In this document: piece after piece, positions 1 through 7,954 of the stretch
Layout: the number at the start of each line of letters is the position of its first letter
Position numbering within the stretch: position 1 is the stretch's first letter
NCBI GenBank assembly: GCA_017541205.1
Contig: JAFXZO010000019.1
Span: forward strand, 1-33,800
DNA length: 33,800 nt
Direction: 5' to 3'
Origin: Clostridia bacterium
GTDB lineage: Bacteria > Bacillota > Clostridia > Christensenellales > Aristaeellaceae
The notes under the pieces: model-generated
Databases searched by the model: none
Seen by the model: the letters and a program-made list of their open reading frames with translations, nothing else
What the model was told of the DNA's origin: nothing
Made by a program: the position numbers and the translations under genes

Positions 1-509
1 CGCAGCTTGGCGTCCAGGTTGGACAGAGGTTCGTCCATCAGGAAGACCTTGGGTTCACGCACGATGGCGCGGCCCAGAGCAACACGCTGGCGCTGACCGC
101 CGGACAAAGCCTTGGGCTTACGGTTGAGCAGGTGGGCAATGTCCAGGATGCGGGCGGCTTCTTCCACGCGGCGCTTGATCTCATCCTTGGGGGTCTTGCG
201 CAGCTTCAGGCCGAACGCCATGTTATCATATACCGTCATGTGGGGATACAGAGCGTAGTTCTGGAACACCATGGCGATGTCGCGATCCTTGGGCGCGACG
301 TCGTTGACCAGCTTATCGCCGATGTAGAGCTCGCCGTCGGAGATTTCTTCCAGGCCGGCGACCATGCGCAGGGTGGTGGATTTGCCGCAGCCGGAGGGGC
401 CGACCAGCACGATAAATTCCTTATCTTCGATATCCAGGTTGAAGTCGCTTACGGCCGTTACGCCGCCGGCATAGACTTTGTAGATGTGTTGCAGAGATAC
501 GCTGGACAT
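1..509 (-). CDS. Sugar ABC transporter ATP-binding protein, MsmX/UgpC type (partial, C-terminus off the left edge)
   Basis: This is the nucleotide-binding subunit of a carbohydrate ABC importer; it hydrolyses ATP on the inner face of the membrane. About 169 residues are present. Visible motifs are the Walker [10 protein letters not shown] near residue 40, the Q-loop [10 protein letters not shown], the signature LSGGQRQR, Walker B VFLMDEP and the start of the D-loop SNLDAKL. The run [14 protein letters not shown] is typical of the MsmX/UgpC group. The helical-domain remainder and the C-terminal TOBE region lie outside the window. The start is set by AAGGAGG 8 bases upstream of the ATG at 509. 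It appears to be transcribed alone from its own promoter. In Bacillus subtilis MsmX is shared by several sugar importers that lack their own ATPase; the pectin-type importer at 5385-8905 here also lacks one, so a shared role is a reasonable inference. Confidence 0.93.
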   Translation of the reverse strand, partial: MSSVSLQHIYKVYAGGVTAVSDFNLDIEDKEFIVLVGPSGCGKSTTLRMVAGLEEISDGELYIGDKLVNDVAPKDRDIAMVFQNYALYPHMTVYDNMAFGLKLRKTPKDEIKRRVEEAARILDIAHLLNRKPKALSGGQRQRVALGRAIVREPKVFLMDEPLSNLDAKL

Positions 510-591
510 TGATGAATCCTCCTTCAAAATGTTCAATTTAGGCCACCCGAAAGAGAAATGCGCGAACGCGTCTTCCTCTTTTTGTGCTTTT

Positions 592-620
592 ATTATACAT
601 AATTTCCCCTCTGTTTTCCA
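592..620 (-). promoter_or_regulatory. Probable sigma-A promoter for the MsmX-like ATPase
   Basis: On the minus strand a perfect -10 TATAAT (592-597) preceded by TG lies 17 bases from a weak -35 TGGAAA (615-620). Transcription would start near 585, giving a leader of about 75 bases before the ATG at 509. The -10 is clear; the -35 matches poorly. Confidence 0.55.
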
Positions 621-707
621 TTCTGCAAAATCAACAAATATTCAAGCCTTTCTTCGTGCAAGAATTGTACTGGCTGGCATGAAAGCCCCCGAAAGGCACT
701 GTTTCTT

Positions 708-736
708 TTGACATTCGCGCGCGAAGGCGCTATAAT
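708..736 (+). promoter_or_regulatory. Perfect consensus sigma-A promoter of the sirtuin gene
   Basis: TTGACA (708-713) and TATAAT (731-736) are separated by exactly 17 bases, so all twelve hexamer positions match consensus. The expected start near 743 leaves only about 16 bases of leader, which consists almost entirely of the ribosome binding site. Confidence 0.9.
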
Positions 737-758
737 ATGCACAAAAGGAGGCGTGCGT

Positions 759-1517
759 ATGGATACACAGAAACCGGCCCGTTTGGCTGACATGCTCTCA
801 AAAGCGCGCCGCGCGGTGTTCTTCGGCGGCGCGGGCGTTTCCACGGAAAGCGGCATCCCGGATTTCAGGAGCACCGACGGCTTATACCATCAGCAGTGGA
901 AGTATCCCCCGGAGACGATTTTGAGCCATGATTTCTTTGTGCGCAAGACCGAAGAATTCTACGATTTTTACCGCCAGAAGATGCTCTGTCCGCTCGCGTC
1001 GCCCAATCCCGCCCATGAAGCGCTGGCCAAGCTGGAAAAGCTGGGCATCCTCTCCGCCGTGATTACCCAGAATATCGACGGGCTGCACCAGGCGGCGGGC
1101 AGCAGGCACGTGGTGGAATTGCACGGCAGCGTGCTGCGCAATTACTGCACCCGCTGCGGCAAGTTCTTCCCGGTGGATACGATCCAGTCTTCCGCCGGCG
1201 TTCCCCGCTGCGGCTGCGGCGGCGTGATCAAGCCGGACGTGGTGCTCTATGGGGAAAACCTGCCCTACGACGCGATGGAGGACGCCGTTTCCTCCATCGG
1301 ACGGGCCGATCTGCTCATCATCGGCGGCACCTCCCTCTCCGTCTACCCCGCCGCCGGCTTCGTGCGCGATTACAGCGGGCCCATGGTCATCATCAACCGC
1401 TCCCCCACGCCCATGGATCACAGGGCTGATCTGCTCATCGACGCGCCCATCGGCCAAACCTTCAAGGCCGCCATGCAGATATTGGCGGAACAGGATGGCC
1501 TGCCTCCTGTCGAATAA
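759..1517 (+). CDS. NAD-dependent protein deacylase, Sir2 family (sirtuin)
   Basis: Sirtuins remove acetyl or longer acyl groups from lysines, consuming NAD and releasing nicotinamide and O-acyl-ADP-ribose. The 252-residue product has the NAD-binding GAGVSTESGIPDFR (24-37), TQNIDGLH (103-110), catalytic His in LHG (H122), four zinc cysteines (C130, C133, C151, C153) and the Rossmann-fold GGTSLSVYP (189-197). The Y-x-x-R pair that marks desuccinylase-type CobB/SIRT5 enzymes is not evident, and the run around FYDFYRQ resembles deacetylase-type bacterial sirtuins, so deacetylation is the better guess. The start at 759 is chosen because AAAAGGAGG precedes it; the frame stays open upstream to 708 but that part lies inside the promoter. 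A hairpin terminator follows, so the gene stands alone. Confidence 0.95.
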   Translation: MDTQKPARLADMLSKARRAVFFGGAGVSTESGIPDFRSTDGLYHQQWKYPPETILSHDFFVRKTEEFYDFYRQKMLCPLASPNPAHEALAKLEKLGILSAVITQNIDGLHQAAGSRHVVELHGSVLRNYCTRCGKFFPVDTIQSSAGVPRCGCGGVIKPDVVLYGENLPYDAMEDAVSSIGRADLLIIGGTSLSVYPAAGFVRDYSGPMVIINRSPTPMDHRADLLIDAPIGQTFKAAMQILAEQDGLPPVE

Positions 1518-1537
1518 AATAAAATTGTAACATTTCG

Positions 1538-1570
1538 GGCTCTTTTGCAAAAAAGAGCCATTTGTTATTT
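1538..1570 (+). terminator. Rho-independent terminator after the sirtuin gene
   Basis: A 9-bp perfect stem GGCTCTTTT / AAAAGAGCC (1538-1546 with 1551-1559) with a 4-base loop is followed by the T-rich ATTTGTTATTT. Confidence 0.8.
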
Positions 1571-1578
1571 AATAAATG

Positions 1579-1607
1579 TTGACTTTTTGTAATAATTCTG
1601 ATATAAA
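1579..1607 (+). promoter_or_regulatory. Sigma-A promoter of the VanY-like gene
   Basis: TTGACT (1579-1584) and TATAAA (1602-1607) are 17 bases apart, just downstream of the preceding terminator. The leader would be about 70 bases. Confidence 0.75.
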
Positions 1608-1681
1608 TAATAAGAAGAATTGTCTTTCTTCATTTGAAAAGCAAGAACGAGGTGCTGCGGCACCGATGGAAGGTGAAAACA

Positions 1682-2827
1682 ATGGCGAAAAAGCGCACAT
1701 CCAATGCTTACAAAAAGCTGATCGGCCTGCTGATCGTGCTGTTTGTGCTGGTTGTCCTCTGCGGCGCGGGCTATATGCTTCTGGATCAGACCATTAAAGC
1801 CCAGGAAACGGAAAGCCAGGAGCGCGCGGATCAGGAAAACCAAATGCTGGAAGAGCAATACCGCCAAGCCAAAGCGGAGGAAGCGGCCCAGGCCGCGGCG
1901 CAGGTGGTGGAAGTGCCGCGCCCACAGCCCAAGCAGACGGGCTGGGATGTGTTGGATCTTTCCGATTTTCCGCTCACCAATACCCGCTCCTACCAGGCAT
2001 CGCGCATGGAACTGATCACCAGCGGCATGCTGCTGGTCAACCGCTGGCACGCGGTGCCCTCTGATCTGAGCTCCGCCGAATTCCTGGTTGTGCATTCTAC
2101 CGACAAGACCATCCCCACCGCCGGCGAAAAGGTGAAGCTGCTTGCCCCGGCCATCGACGCCCTGGGCCAGATGCTGGCCGGCGCCAAGGCGGAGGGCCTG
2201 GAGCATTATAACGTGGAGGAAGGCTATCGCACCCGTGAAAGCCAGGAAGCCACCTACAACAAGCGGGCCGAACAGTACATGAACAGCTATTCCGGCCAGG
2301 CCCTGATCGATAAAGTGGTCAACTCCGGCGTCAGCGCCCCGGGCACCAGCGAATATGAATCCGGCCTTTCCTTCTGCATGGGCCGCTACGCCAAGGGCGA
2401 CGACATCATGAACAAAAAGTTCCATGAGCTGCCCCAGAGCGATTGGATCCTGGAACACTGCTGGGAATACGGCATCATCTTCCGTTTCCCCGTGCAGGGC
2501 TATCCCAACAGCACCGTGACCGATAAAAGCTACAAAACCGGTCAAAGCAGCAAGCTGAGCATCTACCGCTACGTTGGCAAGCCCAACGCCGCCGTGATGC
2601 ACCTCATGAATTTCTGCATGGAGGAATACATCGAATACCTGGCGGCGCATCCGCACATCGCTGTCTATAAGGACGGCAAGATGGTTTACGAGATCATCCG
2701 GCAGGATAATTATACCGGCGGCGACGCGTCGGTTGCGGTGTCCGCGTCGGCCCGGGAAGTGATCGTTTCCCTGGACAACATGGACAGCAACGGCCAGGGC
2801 GGCCTGATTATCGCCATGAGCTATTGA
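1682..2827 (+). CDS. Membrane-anchored M15/VanY-like protein with degenerate active site (probable pseudoenzyme)
   Basis: The 381-residue protein has a basic N-terminus, one membrane helix (about 13-34), a charged, probably coiled-coil stalk (37-72) and an extracytoplasmic domain (about 100-325) that follows the D-alanyl-D-alanine carboxypeptidase VanY fold: EGYRTRESQ (180-188), PGTSEYESGLSFC (220-232), a DWILEHCWEYGIIFRFP stretch (254-270) and YRYVG (295-299). In active members the second motif is SxHxxGxAxD and the last is ExWHFRYVG. Here the zinc His is Tyr225, the zinc Asp is Cys232, the catalytic Glu aligns with Lys291 and the second zinc His with Ile294. Enzyme activity is therefore unlikely; a peptidoglycan-binding or scaffold role is an inference. 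The start at 1682 has GGAAGGTG upstream; an in-frame ATG at 1634 lacks a site. Monocistronic. Confidence 0.82.
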   Translation: MAKKRTSNAYKKLIGLLIVLFVLVVLCGAGYMLLDQTIKAQETESQERADQENQMLEEQYRQAKAEEAAQAAAQVVEVPRPQPKQTGWDVLDLSDFPLTNTRSYQASRMELITSGMLLVNRWHAVPSDLSSAEFLVVHSTDKTIPTAGEKVKLLAPAIDALGQMLAGAKAEGLEHYNVEEGYRTRESQEATYNKRAEQYMNSYSGQALIDKVVNSGVSAPGTSEYESGLSFCMGRYAKGDDIMNKKFHELPQSDWILEHCWEYGIIFRFPVQGYPNSTVTDKSYKTGQSSKLSIYRYVGKPNAAVMHLMNFCMEEYIEYLAAHPHIAVYKDGKMVYEIIRQDNYTGGDASVAVSASAREVIVSLDNMDSNGQGGLIIAMSY

Positions 2828-2850
2828 CGAAAAACAGAAGATCATGAAGC

Positions 2851-2893
2851 AAGAAGCTGCCGAGGAGCGATCCTTCCCGGCAGCTTCTTTTTT
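2851..2893 (+). terminator. Strong rho-independent terminator after the VanY-like gene
   Basis: A 12-bp perfect stem AAGAAGCTGCCG / CGGCAGCTTCTT (2851-2862 with 2878-2889), a 15-base loop and a T-tract to 2893. It starts 24 bases after the stop codon. Confidence 0.92.
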
Positions 2894-2953
2894 GGTGTCC
2901 TTTGCACGGTCGCATGGCGGACGCTCCGCCAGCGTAGGATCAGGAAAGCGCCG

Positions 2954-3940
2954 TCACGCTTTTGTTTCTTTCGCCGGCTGCCAGCGATCCGGCCCGCCCA
3001 GCACGGCGTCCACCGTCACCGCGGCGGCTTCCCGGGCCGTCAAACGCTTTTGTCTGGGATGGCGGGTGCTCTGATCCGCCCGGATCCCGGTGGTGCCGTA
3101 TTCCCCGCAAAGCTCCGTCACCACCCGGGTCTCATCCCAGTCAATGAAGCCCAGCGGCGCTACACACGCGTCCATATCGCAGTTCAGGAACAGCGTTCTG
3201 GCGTATTTCCGCCAGGGGCGGCCCAGATAGCCCGCTCCCTCCGGACAGCAGCCGGTCAGGCGGCAGCGGCTGAACACGAACCCGAAGGGCTGATCCATGG
3301 GCGTGTTGGCCGCCGTATACCAGCCGCCCCGCTCCCCCATGAACAGCGTGCATCCTTCAAACCAGCACCGGTAAGAGCCGAAGATATAATCTACGTCCCC
3401 TTCAATATAGCAATCGGCAAAATACTGGCGTCCTTGTGTATGCAGCGGTTCGTTCACCGCGGGCACGCATTCCGCCCGGCTCGTCCGGGGAGCGATATCC
3501 CGCAGCACCTTCGGCATCACGGGCCCGCAGAACAGCGTATCCTGATGGGCGATCATCCGGCAGCCCAGCCACCGGCCCCGGTCCCCGGCCGCGTAGACCG
3601 CCACGGCCTGGCCCACCTCGCGGCCGTCCCCGGCGTCGTTGCGGATGGTGATGTTTTCCACCGTCACGTTCCGCCCGGCCACCAGGAGCGTAAAGGAAAG
3701 GAAGGTATCGCGCGTGGTGCCGTCCGGGTCCTTCTGCAAAGCGTAAGCGGACCAGGTGACCACGGTTTCCTCCCTGTCCTCCCCCACGATGCGCAGATCG
3801 TCCTTGTTTACGATGACGCGCTCCCGGTACACGCCCTTTTTTACGAGGATCGTGGCAGGCCCGTTTTCCGGCGCCGCGTCCACAGCGGCCTGCAAATCGG
3901 TAAAATCACCCGTGCCGTCCTTGGCTACGATCCATGTCAT
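2954..3940 (-). CDS. Pectinesterase (pectin methylesterase, carbohydrate esterase family 8), cytoplasmic
   Basis: Pectin methylesterases hydrolyse methyl esters on galacturonic acid residues, releasing methanol. The 328-residue protein shows the family active-site set: Gln111 in GQAVAV, Gln133 and Asp134 in HQDTLF, Asp184 in DYIFG and Arg241/Trp243 in LGRPW, on a right-handed beta-helix type sequence. The insertion of about 35 residues after QDTLF is usual in bacterial members. There is no signal peptide, so it should act in the cytoplasm on imported methylated oligogalacturonides rather than on polymer. The start at 3940 has AAAGGAG upstream and overlaps the stop of the serine hydrolase by 4 bases (ATGA), indicating translational coupling. 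It is the last gene of the pectin-type operon. A short upstream extension to 3961 is possible but lacks a ribosome site. Confidence 0.92.
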   Translation of the reverse strand: MTWIVAKDGTGDFTDLQAAVDAAPENGPATILVKKGVYRERVIVNKDDLRIVGEDREETVVTWSAYALQKDPDGTTRDTFLSFTLLVAGRNVTVENITIRNDAGDGREVGQAVAVYAAGDRGRWLGCRMIAHQDTLFCGPVMPKVLRDIAPRTSRAECVPAVNEPLHTQGRQYFADCYIEGDVDYIFGSYRCWFEGCTLFMGERGGWYTAANTPMDQPFGFVFSRCRLTGCCPEGAGYLGRPWRKYARTLFLNCDMDACVAPLGFIDWDETRVVTELCGEYGTTGIRADQSTRHPRQKRLTAREAAAVTVDAVLGGPDRWQPAKETKA

Positions 3941-5295
3941 TGCAAAGCAGCTCCTTTCCATCCGGTCGCCACACCGTCAAAGTCGTCCGTCCGGGGATCC
4001 CAGGAACGGCGGGACTGGACGGTGAGATGCTCGCCGCCAAAGAACAGCAGCATATCAAAGCCGCAGGGCGCGTCGCCCACCGCGAACGCGCGGACGCGCA
4101 GCAGCCGCTCGTTCACCCAGCCCCCGGCGATCAGCGCGGGCTCTCCGGGCCAGCCCGGCCATTCGGTCAAAAGGGCGTCGCCCCGTCCAAACAGGATGCG
4201 GACGGGCCCTTTTTTGTTTTCGCCGATGAGCGCATCGCCTCGCAGCGCCAGGATTTTGAGCCCCAGCTGATTCCCCGGCGCGAAATGATAGACCGGCGTT
4301 TCTGGAATGCCCAAGGCGCTTTCATCCGGAAGTCCCTGAACCTTCAAGCGCAATTCCACCGGTTCATCGCACGCCATGGCATTTAGCTGCGGATATACGA
4401 TCTCAAAGAAAGCGTCGTATATGCGCTGCACACCTTCCGGATCCAGCCTCGTATCGGCGATGGTGGACAGCACCGCCTGCTGTTCGGGGCATACGATCAC
4501 CAATTGCCCTCCCATGCCGTACATGGACCAGCCGGCCCGCGTCATCCAGCATTGCCAGCCATATCCGAATTGCTCCTCCGGGGCGGTGCGCTGCAGGGTG
4601 TCGATGTGCTTCAAGGTCATTTCCTTCAGGTATCCTTCCGGCACAAGGCCCCTGCCCCCGTCCATTAGGCACAGGGCGGTTTTATGCAGGTCCCGTAAAC
4701 TCATGCACAGCCCCGTTCCTCCCTGGCAGCAGCCGGAGGGGTCCCGCAGCCAATAGCGCGGGTCCGCGCAGCCCAGCGGACCAAACAGGCGGTCATTCAG
4801 AAAATCGATCACTTCCTGCCCGCTCAGGCGTTTGACCAGGTTTGCCAGCACCTGGGACGCGCCGGTGTCATAATGGAAAACCGTGCCCGGCTCATGGGTG
4901 GGCTGGCCCGTAAAGAAGGGCCGGGTCCAATCCTCGTCGATCCCCTCCCGGTAGGCGGTGCTTTGATAGCAGGTGGCCATCCGTAGCATATCGGAAACGG
5001 TCTGGCGGCGCAGGCGTTCATCCGCATGCTCAGGCGTGAAATCGGGGTAAAAATCGACGATCGGCTGGTTCAGGCGTATCTTCCCCTCCTCCGCCAGCAT
5101 GCCGATCGCCAGGCCCGTCATGGTTTTGCTGACGGAATACATCCGGTGCGGCTGCCCTTCCCGGAAAGGGGCGTAATACGCCTTGGCCAGGTCGCGTCCC
5201 CGGCAGGTCAAAAGAAAGCCGTGCATGTTCACGTCTTCTTTTTGCAATCGATCGGCAAACGCCCGGATCACCCGCTCGGCGGAGGATAAGGACAT
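3937..5295 (-). CDS. Serine hydrolase of the beta-lactamase/esterase family
   Basis: Members of this family (class C beta-lactamase fold) are esterases, peptidases or amidases. The 452-residue protein carries the nucleophile motif SVSK (Ser54, Lys57), a FHYDTG segment (140-145) where the family usually has YxN, and GMGGQ (260-264) in place of the KTG/HxG box. The first 310 residues form the hydrolase domain; the last 140 form an extra beta-rich C-terminal domain I do not recognise. No signal peptide is visible. The start at 5295 is preferred because GAGGTG lies 7 bases upstream; an ATG at 5319 has no site. It sits between the solute-binding protein and the pectinesterase, so an intracellular esterase acting on decorated pectin oligomers is a reasonable inference, but the substrate is not determined. 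Confidence 0.85.
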   Translation of the reverse strand: MSLSSAERVIRAFADRLQKEDVNMHGFLLTCRGRDLAKAYYAPFREGQPHRMYSVSKTMTGLAIGMLAEEGKIRLNQPIVDFYPDFTPEHADERLRRQTVSDMLRMATCYQSTAYREGIDEDWTRPFFTGQPTHEPGTVFHYDTGASQVLANLVKRLSGQEVIDFLNDRLFGPLGCADPRYWLRDPSGCCQGGTGLCMSLRDLHKTALCLMDGGRGLVPEGYLKEMTLKHIDTLQRTAPEEQFGYGWQCWMTRAGWSMYGMGGQLVIVCPEQQAVLSTIADTRLDPEGVQRIYDAFFEIVYPQLNAMACDEPVELRLKVQGLPDESALGIPETPVYHFAPGNQLGLKILALRGDALIGENKKGPVRILFGRGDALLTEWPGWPGEPALIAGGWVNERLLRVRAFAVGDAPCGFDMLLFFGGEHLTVQSRRSWDPRTDDFDGVATGWKGAALQ

Positions 5296-5342
5296 GCGCA
5301 AGCACCTCGTTTCTGTCATTGATTCGTTGATGTAAAGCCAGA

Positions 5343-5366
5343 ATCCCCCGCCCGGAGGCGGGGGAT
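5343..5366 (-). other. GC-rich intercistronic hairpin after the solute-binding protein gene
   Basis: A 10-bp perfect stem ATCCCCCGCC / GGCGGGGGAT with a 4-base loop lies between the stop of the binding-protein gene (5385) and the start of the serine hydrolase (5295). On the transcribed strand no T-tract follows, so partial termination or 3'-end protection of the upstream transcript is more likely than full termination. Confidence 0.75.
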
Positions 5367-5384
5367 GGTTTGCGGGATGGTTTA

Positions 5385-6941
5385 TTACTTCGTGGCGGCG
5401 GCAAAGCGGTCATACTGGGCCTGACGGACCTTCAGCATTTCGCCGATCTGCATGTTCTCCAGGGTCGCGATGTAAGCGTCGAAGTCCGCCTCCAGGTTCT
5501 TGGTGCCGGTGATGAAGGCGATGGCGTTTTCATCGACGTAGGTCTGGATATCCACCTGGTACATACCGGAGATTTCAGCTTCTTCTTCGGTGGAGTACAC
5601 TTCGGGGAAGGGCGCGCGGATGTAGGGTTCTTCAAAGTCACGGTCGTTCTGCACGTGCCAGGCAGCCAGCAGCACGTCGGTGGCGGGCACAGACTGCTGA
5701 GAAGGCATGTTGGGGGCGTTGATGCCCAGGCCCTGATACCAGATGGTGTCTTCGGTGCAGCGGGGGAGGAAATGACGGGCGCCCTCGGCGTCCACTTCAT
5801 AGGTCAGGCCTTCCATGCCCCAAACGTACAGGTCCTGCGCCTCTTCGCTCATGGCGTAATCCAGGAACTTGATGGCCAGTTCTTTGTTGGCGCTCTTGGC
5901 GTTGATGCCGAAGATGTTGCTGATGGGGTTGCGGCCCACATAGAAGCCGGCGTTTTCACCGGACAGGGGGGCGGCGCCCACGATGACGCCCTTGGAGGAA
6001 TCAGCCTTGTAGCTGTCGTACTGGGCGCTGTACAGGGTGCTCATCTGCCAGGAGTAGTCGAAGGTGACGCCAGTCTGGTCGTTCGCGCAGCGGGCCACGA
6101 TCTGGTCACGGTTCAGGGAGGCGAATTCCTGCTCCAGCAGGCCTTCGTTGTACAGGCCGTTCAGGAAGGTCAGGTAAGCCTTGTAAGCTTCCTTTTCATA
6201 GGGAGCATAGTGCACGACGCCGTTATCGTCGGCATAGTAGCCGGAAACGAGGTCAAGGCCGAAGGCGGGGGCGAACATGTAGGGCAGGAAGGCGCTCTGG
6301 ATGGACATGGGGATTTCATCCGCTTCGCCGTTGCCGTTGAGGTCGGTTTCCTTGATCTTGCGCAGGTAATCAACGAACGCGTCCAGGGTGGTGGGGGCTT
6401 CAATGCCCAGCTTTTCCAGCCACAGGGTGTTGTACATCAGCACGGGCTGGTAGTTGTTGGTGACCACGGTCTGGGGCACATAGTAGATATGGCCGTCCAC
6501 GGCGGTCAGGCTGCCCTTGATGATGGGGTTCTTTTCCAGGAACGCGCTGTAGTTGGGCATGATGTCCAGATGCTCGTCCAGGGGTTCCACCAGGCCGGAG
6601 GAAAGGTAATCCATGTTCAGGTCCTTGTCGGGCATCATGATGATGTCGGGCAGGTCCTTGCCGGAGGCCAGCATGGGGCTGACGGAATCGGCATAGCTGG
6701 AGGGATCGATGAGGGTCCATTCGATGGTGACGCCCGCGCGGTCCGCGATTTCCTTGAGCAGGGTGGCGTCCTTCAGGTCCACGTTGGAATAGTAGGAGTT
6801 GATAGCCAGGATGCTGATGGTGGCGCCTTCCTCGGTGGTGAGGGGCAGCTGCGCCAGATTCAGGCTTTCGGCGCAGGCGGAAGCCACGCCAAGTAGCATG
6901 ACCAGCGCGATGACCAGAGACAGGATACGGGTCTTTTTCAT
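5385..6941 (-). CDS. Extracellular solute-binding protein of a LplABC/YtcQ-type sugar ABC importer
   Basis: This 518-residue protein captures the substrate outside the cell and delivers it to the two permeases encoded just upstream. The N-terminus (MKKTR, then a hydrophobic stretch to about residue 22) is a signal peptide; ASAC could be a weak lipobox, but ACA-ES also fits signal peptidase I, so lipid anchoring is uncertain. The body has the two-lobed family 1 pattern, including DLPDIIMMPD near residue 100 and LNGNGEADEIP near 190. The length (about 520) is that of the YtcQ/LplA group, larger than typical maltose-binding proteins. The start at 6941 has AAAGGAG upstream; an ATG at 6959 overlaps that site and is rejected. 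The operon context with pectinesterase suggests a pectin-derived oligosaccharide ligand. Confidence 0.92.
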   Translation of the reverse strand: MKKTRILSLVIALVMLLGVASACAESLNLAQLPLTTEEGATISILAINSYYSNVDLKDATLLKEIADRAGVTIEWTLIDPSSYADSVSPMLASGKDLPDIIMMPDKDLNMDYLSSGLVEPLDEHLDIMPNYSAFLEKNPIIKGSLTAVDGHIYYVPQTVVTNNYQPVLMYNTLWLEKLGIEAPTTLDAFVDYLRKIKETDLNGNGEADEIPMSIQSAFLPYMFAPAFGLDLVSGYYADDNGVVHYAPYEKEAYKAYLTFLNGLYNEGLLEQEFASLNRDQIVARCANDQTGVTFDYSWQMSTLYSAQYDSYKADSSKGVIVGAAPLSGENAGFYVGRNPISNIFGINAKSANKELAIKFLDYAMSEEAQDLYVWGMEGLTYEVDAEGARHFLPRCTEDTIWYQGLGINAPNMPSQQSVPATDVLLAAWHVQNDRDFEEPYIRAPFPEVYSTEEEAEISGMYQVDIQTYVDENAIAFITGTKNLEADFDAYIATLENMQIGEMLKVRQAQYDRFAAATK

Positions 6942-7006
6942 GAGGGTCTCTCCTTTCATATTTGCTGAAGCGTTTCCACGGGGCGGAAACGCGTTGAGCC
7001 GGAATA

Positions 7007-7936
7007 TCAGCCCTTCACCGCGCCCAGCATGGTGCCGGCCACCAGATATTTTTGCACGAAGGGCGTGATGACGAAGATGGGCACCGCCGCAAGCACGATG
7101 CAGACATAGCGGATTTTCAGCGTGTTTTCCGCTGCTGCTGCGGCGGCCTGCCCGCCCGCGGACTGCAAGACCTCGTTGGACGCCTGCAAAAGCACCCGGC
7201 GCAGGAAGATTTGCAGCGGCTGCAGATTGCTGTCGCCCAGGTAGAGCATGGCGTTGAAGAAATCGTTGTAGCGGGCCACGGCGTAGTACAGCGTCAGCAC
7301 GGCCAGGGTGGGCTTGATCAGCGGGATCGCGATGTGCAGCATCATGTAGAATTCGCCCGCCCCTTCCAGGGACGCGTTTTCAAACAGGTCCAGGGGCACG
7401 CTGGACATGGCGCTGCGGCAGATCATCAGGTTGTAGGCGCTCACCAGCACCGGCAGGATCATGGCCAGGCGGCTGTTGTACAGGCCGACGCCCGTCACCA
7501 CGATATAGGTGGGGATCAGGCCGCCCGAAAAGTACATGGTGAAGGCCACGAAGAAATTGAGGGGCTTGCGCAGAAAGAAGTGGGACCTGGACAGGGGGTA
7601 CGCGCCCATGCACGTTACGGTCACGTTGAACAGGGTGCCCATGATGGTGTAAAAGAAGGTGTTGCCATAGCTGATCCACAATTGCTTATTGCCGGTCACC
7701 ATACGGAAGGCGTCCAGGGAAAAGCCCTTGGGGAAGAGCACCACGCTTCCCTTCGCGACGGCCGAGCCCTCCGAAATGGAAACGGACACCACGTACAGGA
7801 AGGGATACAGCGTCACCACCACGGCGAAAAGCACCAATATCCAGATGATGATATCCAGCAGCTTATCCTCCCAGGTGGCGGTACGGAAGGAATTGGGGTT
7901 GGAGGCCTTCTTGCGCAGCGCTGTTTTCACGGTCAT
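7007..7936 (-). CDS. Carbohydrate ABC transporter permease, YtcP/LplC type (MalG-like)
   Basis: A 309-residue inner-membrane subunit with about six helices; the first spans roughly residues 28-50. The cytoplasmic coupling loop matches the EAA motif (ENASLEGAGEFYM...IPLIKP, about 200-225), which docks on the ATPase. The C-terminus PFVQKYLVAGTMLGAVKG is characteristic of the YtcP/LplC subgroup. AAGGAGGAGAG precedes the start at 7936. It follows the partner permease by 18 bases and is followed 65 bases later by the binding-protein gene, matching the gene order of LplB-LplC-LplA type operons. Confidence 0.95.
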   Translation of the reverse strand: MTVKTALRKKASNPNSFRTATWEDKLLDIIIWILVLFAVVVTLYPFLYVVSVSISEGSAVAKGSVVLFPKGFSLDAFRMVTGNKQLWISYGNTFFYTIMGTLFNVTVTCMGAYPLSRSHFFLRKPLNFFVAFTMYFSGGLIPTYIVVTGVGLYNSRLAMILPVLVSAYNLMICRSAMSSVPLDLFENASLEGAGEFYMMLHIAIPLIKPTLAVLTLYYAVARYNDFFNAMLYLGDSNLQPLQIFLRRVLLQASNEVLQSAGGQAAAAAAENTLKIRYVCIVLAAVPIFVITPFVQKYLVAGTMLGAVKG

Positions 7937-7954
7937 TTTCTCTCCTCCTTCCGC

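Noticed and set aside
1565-2845. A 426-codon minus-strand frame opposite the VanY-like gene
   Set aside because: It overlaps the promoter and nearly reaches the terminator of the real gene; no domain is seen.
5370-6896. A 508-codon plus-strand frame opposite the sugar-binding protein gene
   Set aside because: Low-complexity Val/Gly/His/Gln composition typical of an antisense shadow; no ribosome site or recognisable domain.
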